Positions 53,151-64,000 of a stretch of DNA of 64,000 nucleotides are shown here, one piece after another (position 1 is the first letter of the stretch; each line of letters opens with the position of its first letter). The DNA lies in assembly GCA_905160935.1 (NCBI GenBank), contig CAJHZI010000632.1, forward strand, positions 351,501 through 415,500, given 5' to 3'. The DNA comes from Enchytraeus crypticus (lineage: Eukaryota; Annelida; Clitellata; Enchytraeida; Enchytraeidae). The notes beneath the pieces were generated by a model, which saw only the letters and a list, made by a program, of their open reading frames with translations, was not told the DNA's origin and searched no databases. The translations under genes and the position numbers were made by a program.

Positions 53151-55805
53151 TCAGAAATCTTTTCCAATAATTGCGTACATCGCTTTAGACGCATCTCTTC
53201 TCATCTTCTTCCTGTCATCCACAGTCAGGCCTCCATTCTCCACGTTCCCTCCCTTAGAGCCCATCATTCGCCCATTCTTAGCCCCAACATTAGCCCCATA
53301 CCCTACAGCAAGATTAGGGTTGATGTACTTGTCACTCGCCACCCACAATGTCTCCTTAGTTCTCGACCATTTCTGCCCGTCCATGTCCTCCCTGGTGCGG
53401 CTCTGGACCTCCCTAGTGGCAGGTCCCGGGGTGACCGTGTGTGCCAGCACCATGTCGCCGTGCTCTAGAGGAGGGTCGCTCGCGTAAACACCCGGGGGCA
53501 CGAGCGCCCCCTGACCCCCTGATTTGAGCGGATAGAAGGTTTGCTCCCTGGCGCCGCTGAGCTGATGGTTGAACTCGTGCCCGTCAGACTGAACGAGGGA
53601 GCGCTGGGAGGTCTCGCCTGACCAGTGGACCACAGGGGCGCTGGTCACCTCTGAGGTCCTCACCACCAGCACGCTGCCGTCCTTGTTGTGCTGCACCGTG
53701 GTGCGTAGCTTGTTGTCGCTGAATGGCTCCACCTGTCGATCAATAAAGTAAACACGCATTATAGTGGAATGATCAACTGTGTTGATGTCTATCACTATTA
53801 CTACCGTATGCCTATTCTTAGTCTAAGAACAAGCCTAGTCTTCAGTGCTTCGGATACAAGAAAGGAAAGTAGTAGCTACAAAATGAGTTTACCGTCCGGT
53901 CCCGCGTCTTAAGATGATGATGTTAGGGAAATCCAACAATAGATTCAACCAATATAAAACCTGTTTATCATAGTCAGGAGGAATACAAAACCTGTTTATC
54001 ATAGTCAGGAGGAATACAAAACCTGTTTATCATAGTCAGGAGGAATACAAAACCTGTTTGGCATAGTCAGGAGGAAATACAAAACCTGTTTAGCATAGTC
54101 AGGAGGAATACAAAACCTGGTTGGCATAGTCAGGAGGAAATACTAAACCTGTTTAGCATAGTCAGGGGGAGGTATGAGGGGGGGCTGATCCCTGTGGGTC
54201 CAGCTGTAGTACTCTGTGTCTGTGTCTTGGTATGTGTGCTTGTCTGTCTCAGTATGTTGCAGTCTACCCTCTGAGTCATAGCAGTTGACCTGTACTGCAC
54301 AGCCTCTCCAGGTGTTCCTGATTATCCGCTTGTTTGTCTGCTTGCTCCTTCTCTCTGTCTCTATAGTCCTGCGGTGAATAAATGAATGAACGAATGACTG
54401 AATGAATGTATGATTGAGTGAATGAATGAAGGGATGAATGAATGATTGATTGAATGGAAGAATGAATGAATGATTGAATGAATGAATGATAGAATGAATG
54501 AATGAATTAATGAATGAATGGTTGAATGAATGAATGAATAAACGGAAGAATGAATGCATGAATAGATGTAAGAACGAATGATTAAACGAATGTACGAGGC
54601 AAGCATCATCCCATTGTCTTAAAGTAAAATAAAATAAAATCTTAATGATGATAATGATAAAAACAGCAAATTTTAAGAAAACCGGACACTAAACACCTGA
54701 TTTATATTTTATTTGATATTTCTGAATGTTTACTTCAAGTCCTGAAAGATGTAAGAAATGACTGAGTGATTAAATTCAGAGATCTTGGGTTCTTCGAGAT
54801 TAAGTTACAAGAAAACAGAAAATTACGAGGAATTCGCTACGATCAAGCAAGCATCATAGAATTACAACATTACTCGACCTAACCTTTGGACAAGATGGTA
54901 AAAGTTTCGCAGTAATATTAAGTCTATCAGTTAACTTTAACGGTAGAGTTTTAATAAAAGCTGGTGAAGCTAAGGTTAACGTCAGTTTCCTCACTCGAAA
55001 GCGATGTCAGTGACGGGAGAGCTCAGGATTTGACACCCGCATTTACTGACCCGCGGTCGAGTATCTTACCGACATCGCCACTGACTCCAGCCGATGAGCC
55101 GTTAACTTAATCTAGTAACGGTAGCTCAAGAATGTTGAGTCTTTTGAATAAATGTTATTTTGCTTCTTACCCAGACGTTAAGCACAGATGTAGTTCAACC
55201 TAGTTCAGGCAATTGAATAGTTCATATATGTGTACATGTACATAAATGTACTGTACTTGTGTAAATTGGTTACACTATTATTGGTATAAAAAAAGAAGCT
55301 ATTATGATATATATAATTGAACTTCCCTGCGGGTAGCCCGACTTTGTCGCGTTCTCTTGAAGAGACAATACGAGCTTCTGAGGTTGACGATGATGATGAT
55401 GAGGTTGGATGGATGGGTCATACAGAAGGCAGAATGGAAGTAAATAGAGACAGAGGCAGGCCGAGATTAGGTATGCTAGATGATTTACAAACCCACTCAT
55501 GAAATGAAGAGGAAGGCGGAAGACAGAGAAGAGTGGAGGCGCTATATACCATGAACCTGCCAGTAGGCAGTGCACTAAGAGAGAGAGAGAGAGGGAGAGG
55601 TTGACATTAAACACGACCCGTGTTGTGCTCACGTGAGAATTGTCTCCTCTGAAGTGTTTGGTTGATCCACTCTTCCTCTCATCCTCTCTTTGATCTTCCG
55701 TATCAACACGTGATCCTCAACACGTGACCTTACAGCGATACACCCAGCTACACTTCCAGCGATACACCCAGCAACACTTCCAGCGATACACCCAGTCACA
55801 CTTCC
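53151..55805 (-). CDS. Unidentified gene, probably single-pass membrane protein, 3' part
   Basis: Three exons on the minus strand join in phase: about 55633-55805, 54149-54368 and 53151-53732. The first encodes GSVTGCIAGSVAGCIA and one more GSVAGCIA unit, an exactly 24-residue glycine-zipper-like hydrophobic segment, then a basic stretch (VRSRVEDHVLIRKIKERMRG). Exon two encodes NTWRGCAVQVNCYDSEGR, DTEYYSWTHRDQPPLIPPP and DYAKQ. The last encodes VEPFSDNKLRTTVQHN, GSVLVVRTSEVTSAPVVHWS, LVPPGVYASDPPLEHGDMV, SDKYINPNLAVGYGANV and MYAIIGKDF, stop. A transmembrane segment with a roughly 300-residue cytoplasmic tail is the simplest reading. An in-frame stop just upstream of 55805 means an acceptor must lie there; it is weak. 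No family recognised. Confidence 0.5.
53940..54160. repeat. 31/32-bp tandem repeat carrying a donor, 7 copies
   Basis: On the minus strand the unit reads GACTATGCTAAACAG|GTTTTGTATTTCCTCCT. The first copy is the end of exon 54149-54368 with its donor; six more copies follow in the intron. Reading past the first donor meets TAG within two codons. Confidence 0.9.
54368..54600. repeat. (GAAT)n repeat
   Basis: GAATGAATGAAT repeats with drift directly upstream of the acceptor at 54369. The overlapping His/Ser/Phe-rich frames are artefacts. Confidence 0.9.
54957..55097 (-). mobile_element. tRNA-derived SINE, copy 8
   Basis: Same family as 31371-31500, minus strand: GCTAAGGTTAACGTCAGTTT to GACATCGCCACTGACTCCAG. 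Confidence 0.8.
55420..55595 (+). mobile_element. LINE 3' fragment
   Basis: GRMEVNRDRGRPRLGMLDDL remnant, then ACCTGCCAGTAGGCAGTGCA and (GA)n. Same family as 27750-29160. Antisense to the neighbouring gene. Confidence 0.8.
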
Positions 55806-56188
55806 AGGTCATAGGAGTCCAGGAGCTACTGTCTGCTTTATGGTGTGCCCGAATTTATAAACGAAAATTCACCCAATGAAAAAATCCGTATCTTGCTGAC
55901 AACTCACGAAAACAGAGATTGAATAGACCTAAGGTCTACCACTAAAGCCAAAAAGACTAAAATAGAGCTTCAAAAAGGTCTACCACTAAAGCAACGGCTA
56001 AATTAAACTTTAAATTTAAGTCTTAAATAAAACTACAGGTAAATTGTAAAATCACTAAAGATATTGTCTAGAACAAATCCCATAGAAATAAATACATTTA
56101 TAATAGGGTGGCTTTTATACATATAATAAAGTTATACATATAATACATATATATACATATATTGTTATACATATAATAAAGCACTGTA

Positions 56189-56435
56189 GTCAATCAATCA
56201 ATAAATCAATCAATCAATCAATCAATTAATCAATCAATCAATCAAACAAACAAACAATCAATCAATCAATCAATCATAAATCTATCAATCAATCAATTAA
56301 TCAATCAATCAAACAATCGATCAATCAGTTAATCAATCAATCAAACAATCAATTAATCAATTAATCAATCAATCAATCGATTACCCAATCGATAGGTTGA
56401 TTGGTCGATCGATCGATCGATCGATCAGACAATCG
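56189..56435. repeat. (AATC)n repeat ending in (GATC)n
   Basis: AATC repeats with AAAC and TTAATC variants, ending in GATCGATCGATCGATC. Confidence 0.9.
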
Positions 56436-56439
56436 GTAA

Positions 56440-57760
56440 TGATGATAATAAACGTATCAGCCGACGGCCGTAGCAACAAAATCAGAAATTCAGTCCAGTA
56501 GGACGTGATGAGAATCTTGTGTTTTGTCATAAGTGGTTAACAGTGTTGTTAGTAAACTTCAAGTTACCAACGTTTAGTTGGATAATTGTATTTCTCGTCC
56601 CATCGGTTAATTTAGCACATAGTTACATAGCCTAGTGTAATGTTATTATATTGATATGAATGTAAATGCAGCTAAATATAAGTAAATTTAAAACTTTTAA
56701 ATTAATACTTTGATAAAATGTCTCTTGAAACTTAGAAGCTGATAAAATGCTGATCAGAGTAGGACTTTCACCGATACTACCTATTTTAGACTGTTCTAGA
56801 TTGAACTCTGGTTAGTTCCTACCCACTGCTACCATTGTTCCACTCACCTCGACCACTAATACGAAGAGATTACGTGATGTATAAACAATGCGATGTAAAC
56901 AATACCTCTCAATCTAACGCTCTCGCCTTCATGCACACACACACATCTCAATGCGCACACGTGCACACATAAACTGCATTAGGCTACACACACACACACA
57001 CACACACACAATAGTTCTTATTATCAGACATTGCAGTGTGGTTACACATTCAACAAAAGTTATCCTGCTCTGCAGTTGTTACCACTGCAGCTGCTGTTGT
57101 TGTAGTTGTTGCTGTTGCCGCAGCTGCTAATGTAGTTGCTGCTGCTGCTGATGTTGTTGTTGCCGCAGCTGCTAATGTAGTTGCTGCTACTGCTACTGTT
57201 GTTGTTGTTGTTGCTACTAGCCTATACTGCTGCTGCTATTGGTACTGCTGATATTGTTTCTGTAACTGTTATTGTTGTTGTAACAACAACCTGATAGAAA
57301 ACATTTTTGCTCGAAAACAGCAGCAGCGACTGGTTAACCAGGAATAATAGTCTCTCTTCTGTTTATCATGAAGATCTATACGCTGAACCGATGTACCACA
57401 CGTGTACTGCTAGACAGAGATACCACATCTTTAATGTTGCTACACTGAAAGAATTGAGAGTTTAGAGTCTGTTTCATCAGCCACTGATGGTATGAGAGTT
57501 GTGTTAGAAGTTACATTAGAGTGAGGCGTAAACACTAAACAGCCCACATTACATACATAGCTACACACCTAGCAGCTAACTCTAACATCTGTTCTAACAG
57601 CTGCTGTATATAACAGCTGCTATATATATATATATAACAGCTGCAATATATTACAACTGCTGAAACGTATGCTCTAACAACTTATGTAACGGCTGCTGAA
57701 ACATCTGCTTTGGACTCAAAAAGGTTACAAATGGGTTAGGGTTAGGGTTAGGAGATTGTT
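56440..57760. other. Non-coding stretch
   Basis: AT-rich unique DNA, a (CA)n tract (56935-57010), a GTT/GCT/CTG-rich region (57065-57300) that yields Ala/Val-rich frames, and short (TA)n tracts. No exon recognised. Confidence 0.5.
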
Positions 57761-58031
57761 AGGGTTAGAGTCCTGGAGAGAGTTGGCACAGATAGACAAT
57801 TGATAAATGTATTAAGAAATAGGAAGTAGAGTTGGATAGGACACATTCTAAGGGGGGAAGGTCTATTAAAAGTGGTCATAGAAGGTAGAATGGAAGGAAA
57901 AAGAGGCAGGGGCAGGCCGAGATTAGGTATGTTAGATGATTTAAAGACCCACTCATATGTGGAAATGAAGAGGAAGGCGGAAGACAGAGAAGAGTGGAGG
58001 CGTTATGGACCTGCCAGTAGGCAGTGCACTA

Positions 58032-58089
<58 letters not shown>

Positions 58090-58090
58090 C
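57710..58090 (+). mobile_element. LINE 3' fragment with (TA)n tail
   Basis: Encodes LRGEGLLKVVIEGRMEGKRG and RPRLGMLDDLKTHSYVEMK, then GGACCTGCCAGTAGGCAGTG and a (TA)n tail (58033-58088) where other copies have (GA)n. A TTAGGG tract interrupts its 5' part. Confidence 0.85.
57730..57772. repeat. TTAGGG-like tract
   Basis: GGGTTAGGGTTAGGGTTAGG followed by a broken copy, sitting inside a LINE 3' fragment. Confidence 0.8.
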
Positions 58091-58269
58091 AGCTGCTATA
58101 ACATCTGCTTCAACAGCTGCTATATATATCAGCTGCTGCAAACTCTGCTTTAACAGCTGCTGCAAGAGATTCAGCAGCAGCAGCCGCTGACCTACCGACT
58201 GCGATGTGCTCATGTGTTTCTTACATAATTATATAAGTTATATTTAAACTACTGCTGATGCTTTTAAGT

Positions 58270-58575
58270 TCTAACCAAAAATGATTCATCTAACAATAGA
58301 GAATGATTCACTGACAATCCACTGCTCTAATAGAGACTGATTCACTGACAATCCACTGCTTCATGGAGACTGATTCACTGACAATCCACTGCTCTAATAG
58401 ACACTGATTCACTGACAATCCACTGCTTCATGGAGACTGATTCACTGACAATCCACTATTCTAATAGAGACTAATTCACTGACAATCCACTGCGCTAATA
58501 GACACTGATTCACTGACAATCCACTATTCTAATAGAGACTGATTTACTGACAATCCACTGCTCTAATAGACTTAT
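58270..58575. repeat. 29-32-bp minisatellite (ATTCACTGACAATCCACTGC)
   Basis: About nine units of GACTGATTCACTGACAATCC, ACTGCTCTAATAGA with two alternating unit types (CTAATAGA and TCATGGA). Not coding. Confidence 0.9.
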
Positions 58576-58589
58576 TAACTGCTCTAATA

Positions 58590-58720
58590 TAGGCTGGAGC
58601 CAGTGGCGATGTAAGATATTCGACAGCGGATCAGTATGTGCGGGGTTCAAATCCTGGACTTGCCCGTCACTGAAATCGTTTTCGAGCGAGGAAACTGACG
58701 CTAACACTTTTTAAACTTTT
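58590..58720 (+). mobile_element. tRNA-derived SINE, copy 9
   Basis: GGAGCCAGTGGCGATG, GGGGTTCAAATCCTGG and TTTTCGAGCGAGG; plus strand, inserted at the end of the minisatellite. Confidence 0.8.
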
Positions 58721-59349
58721 ACTGACAATCCACAGCTCTACTGCTCATACATCTAACTCCAATTTATCGACAAGCCTTTCTTCAAACTAATCACGAAAAT
58801 ATTTAACGTTTAAATTACTGACCTAACCAATCTAGTAAATTAATTAGGCTAATAAACCTAATAACAGCCTATAAGTTCTTTCCACAGATCAACTAAGAGA
58901 CTTCATAGAACCTGCTCGCAGCTCTCAGGTCTACACTAAGCAGCTGCTACAATAGCTGCAGCAGCTGCTACAACAGCTGCTGAACTTTTCGAGCCAGGTC
59001 TAATTGAGAAATGTGCAGTGAATTTATTGAACAGCTGAACGCCTGTTCACATTCAGCCTGATGTAAGTGCTTACATGCAACGCGCGCTCCCAATTAAAAT
59101 ACTTGAAATGTTTCACCAGTCGCTTCCAGGCACATTCACACAGGCTATGTGAGAGTCCTGAGTCCACAGTTCATTCGTGTTCCACCGCCTCCAGTTCTTC
59201 ACAGATTTCACTAAACATCTCACAGCTCCTGTCAATGTGGAAACATCAGTCGTTTACACATGTTCTATACAGCACTTAATTAGTTGTTTGTTGCATTTCA
59301 CGTACAGATTCACTCAAAAAAATTGCTTGCTGCACTGCACATACAGATA

Positions 59350-59490
59350 AAAAGCTAAAAAAGCTAATGTTAACGCCAGTTTTCTCACACGAAAGCGATT
59401 TTAGTGACGGGCGAACCTAAGATTTGAATCCCGCACATACTGATCCGACGGTCCAGTATCTTACCGACTTCGCCACTGGCTCCAACCAGA
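59350..59490 (-). mobile_element. tRNA-derived SINE, copy 10
   Basis: Same family, minus strand, GCTAATGTTAACGCCAGTTT to CGACTTCGCCACTGGCTCCA. Confidence 0.8.
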
Positions 59491-59589
59491 TTTACTGCCT
59501 CGACTCATTTCATGAGTCAGTAACTTAGTTGACGAATTCTCACAACATTTATCCTCATTAATTAAAGGTTTTGTGACCCTTGTCACTTG

Positions 59590-60548
59590 GCCTCGTTACT
59601 TAAAGCTATTGGGGCACTGAGCCTAGTGTTAGATTTAAGTTATTGGGATACTGCGCCTAGTGTTAGAATTTAAGCTATTGGGACACTGAGCCTGGTGTTA
59701 GAATTTAGCTATTGGGACAATGAGCCTAGTGTTAGAATTTAGCTATTGGGACACTGAGCCTATTGTTAGAATTTAAGCTATTGGGACACTGAGCCTAGTG
59801 TTAGAATTTAGCTATTGGGACACTGAGCCTAGTGTTAGATTTAAGCTATTCGGACACTGAGCCTAGTGTTAGAATTTAAGCTATTGGGACACTGAGCCTA
59901 GTGTTAGATTTAAGCTATTGGGACACTGCGCCTAGTGTTAGAATTTAGCTATTGGGACACTGAGCCTAGTGTTAGATTTAAGCTATTGGGACACTGAGCC
60001 TAGTGTTAGATTTAAGCTATTGGGACACTGAGCCTAGTGTTAGATTTAAGCTATTCGGACACTGCGCCTAGTGTTAGAATTTAAGCTATTGAGACACTGA
60101 GCCTAGTGTTAGATTTAAGCTATTGGGACAATGAGCCTAGTGTTAGAATTTAGCTATTGGGACACTGAGCCTAGTGTTAGATTTAAGCTATTGGGATACT
60201 GCGCCTAGTGTTAGAATTTAAGCTATTGGGACACTGAGCATAGTGTTAGACTTAAGCTATTGGGACACTGAGCCTAGTGTTAGAATTTAGCTATTGGGAC
60301 ACTGAGCTTAGTGTTAGATTTAAGCTATTGGGACACTGCACCTAGTGTTAGAATTTAAGCTATTGGGACACTGCGCCTAGTGTTAGAATTTAAGCTATTG
60401 GGACACTGAGCCTAGTGTTAGATTTAAGCTATTGGGACACTGAGCCTAGTGTTAGAATTTAGCTATTGGGACACTGCGCCTAGTGTTAGAATTTAGCTAT
60501 TGGGACACTGCGCCTAGTGTTAGAATTTAGCTATTGGGACACTGGACA
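59590..60548. repeat. 34/35-bp minisatellite, about 27 copies
   Basis: Unit: GCTATTGGGACACTGAGCCT, AGTGTTAGAATTTA(A). Units differ at a few fixed positions (TTTAAGC or TTTAGC; GAGCC or GCGCC; GATTT or GAATTT), so the array could be typed by variant order. No host gene is evident. Confidence 0.95.
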
Positions 60549-60549
60549 G

Positions 60550-61415
60550 TAGGGGGCCTATCGTTGGAGGAAGAAAACTTTATAAATTAGTATAAATCAT
60601 ATATTTCTAGTAACTAACTCAGTGCCTTCAGTAAAATACTATTAACCACCATACAGAGTGCCACGTATCATATTCAACTGAAGAAATGAACGTTAAATAC
60701 GTAGAGAAACACGACACAATGATCACTGTACAATACATTTTATTGCATACGTCCTAACAGTACATGCAACTGTACAATGTAGCAAACACAAAACACAAAC
60801 GAACTTCTAAAACTCATGCACGAGACGTCCCTGACATCAACTGATGGCCCTTACAAGAGTTTAACGTCAGTTTTCTGACCCTTAAGTGATATAACCGAGA
60901 GTACCCACCAATAATTACAACAAGTATATTTGAACCGTGACGATTGTTGTTAGAATAACAAATATTTAGATGTAACTGCTGAATTTCTATTGAACACACT
61001 CACTACAGAGAACTCGTCAGTTGTTGCCTACATTGTAAATGTCGCTATGTTTAACACTGTTCTCTACGATCAACTTTCAGTTCAACAGCTGCAGGAGCTC
61101 TCAAATGCACAGTCGCTGTGCATTATATGAAAATGAAATGCATTAAAATAAGATTCAACATTATACGTATATAATAATACGCACAAATGTCACTTATTAA
61201 ATACGATATAGATTTCTTAAAAATGTTAATATATTTAAATAGAATTTTAATGCTATTTAAGACAAATGTCAGTGCTTTAGTTATAAATTATACGTACGCC
61301 CTAACACTTGATTGGTCACACTGGAATATAACACCGACCAATGACTCATTGCTGGCGCCATATCTCTGTCACAACTGTCGCTACACTTTACCATTTACCC
61401 CACAAGAGATCTACC

Positions 61416-61478
<63 letters not shown>

Positions 61479-61810
61479 AAAAGAGAGAGTAGGTGGGAGA
61501 GAGGGGGGGATTAGAGACAGTTGTTTCAACAACTAAGAATGTGAAACAGTGCTAGATATTAACATGGATGCATAGCAGCGTGCTTACTGTACAGTAGTCA
61601 CTACGATGGAATAATTGACACGTCGTTGATGATCTTTACAGGTCACAAAACAGACGTTAAATCTATCAGCCAGTCTCCGGATGTCTACACACAGCCTGAT
61701 GCTAAGAGTGCTCGCTCTTATCATGGACGCATAAAGTCTATAACAGTCCACACGCTCAACCTATCCAAACACCGGTCCTATAGAAGAGGATAGTGCTCTA
61801 TGTCATCATT
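60550..61810. other. Non-coding stretch downstream of USP7
   Basis: Includes a fragment of the GACGTCCCTGACATC repeat family (60820-60870), a (GA)n tract (61417-61490) and unique sequence. The 3' UTR of USP7 (minus strand) probably occupies the right part. Confidence 0.5.
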
Positions 61811-61816
61811 CACTCT

Positions 61817-63794
<1,978 letters not shown>

Positions 63795-63934
63795 CTGTAA
63801 GCAGAAAACACAGGTACATATACAACTGACGTACAGCAGTTTTGATTCGTACAACACAACACATGAGAGACGACTGCGTCATTGCTTATCTGTCTGTAAT
63901 CAGAGGCGTCAACTTCATCAACTATAAATCTCTG

Positions 63935-64000
63935 ATAGACTCTTGGATTTCAACCCGGTGCCGACTGATCATCAGTCAACCGTCTTAATCATCATGCTAC
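63935..64000 (-). other. tRNA-like sequence at right edge
   Basis: On the minus strand: TGATTAAGACGGTTGAC (A-box-like) and CACCGGGTTGAAATCC (B-box-like). Cut by the window edge and not foldable with confidence; a SINE head or a tRNA fragment. Confidence 0.3.

Noticed and set aside
54143..54609. His/Ser/Phe-rich minus-strand frames
   Set aside because: The N-terminal parts are (GAAT)n translations; only 54149-54368 is supported as an exon.
57036..57251. Ala/Val-rich 71-aa frame
   Set aside because: Trinucleotide repeat (GTT/GCT/CTG) without other support.

Overview
The window is nuclear DNA of an invertebrate animal whose phylum I cannot name. The supporting signs are intron-rich genes with GT-AG junctions, animal-specific families (a tetraspanin and a Delta/Serrate-type Notch ligand), short TTAGGG-like tracts, tRNA-derived SINEs, non-LTR retrotransposons, a Tc1-like transposon, and very abundant micro- and minisatellites, above all (GATT)n inside introns. 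There are no bacterial operons and no CRISPR array.

Layout. 1-1986: repeats and a possible core promoter. 1987-19119 (+): a seven-exon tetraspanin with an unusually long insertion in its large extracellular loop. Its fifth intron (11.4 kb) holds a 10-bp satellite, and inside that satellite lies an 8.7-kb AT-rich element (8542-17264) with 64-bp terminal inverted repeats. All of the element's recognised genes are on the minus strand: a zinc-finger protein, a family B DNA polymerase carrying an HNH domain, a C2H2 protein, a Cys-rich protein, a penton-like minor capsid protein, a small protein and a double-jelly-roll-type major capsid protein. It is a decayed Polinton/adintovirus-like endogenous virus, and I find no integrase, packaging ATPase or protease in it. 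19120-24505: repeats. 24506-40216 (+): a 13-exon Notch ligand (signal peptide, MNNL, DSL, four EGF repeats, transmembrane segment, short tail). A Tc1-like element with a nested LINE and a second LINE sit in its first intron. 41669-47702 (-): a complete seven-exon VAT1 homologue, convergent with the ligand, with a LINE in its last intron. 48515-49086 (+): an unidentified Pro/Ser/Gln-rich exon cut by a SINE. 53151-55805 (-): the 3' part of an unidentified gene, probably a single-pass membrane protein. 61817-63794 (-): the last four exons of a USP7 homologue, which continues past the right edge.

How the parts relate. The host genes are unrelated housekeeping and signalling genes; exon phases join cleanly in every reconstructed model, which is the main support for the exon boundaries. 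Two things stand out. One is the short capsid-plus-polymerase element with a 149-bp foldback at its right end. The other is a repeated pattern in which minisatellites with 31-40-bp units have grown exactly across exon-intron junctions, copying the splice site several times. This occurs at least five times in three genes, plus a triplicated last exon. In one case the functional junction copy appears to have lost its GT donor (GA instead).
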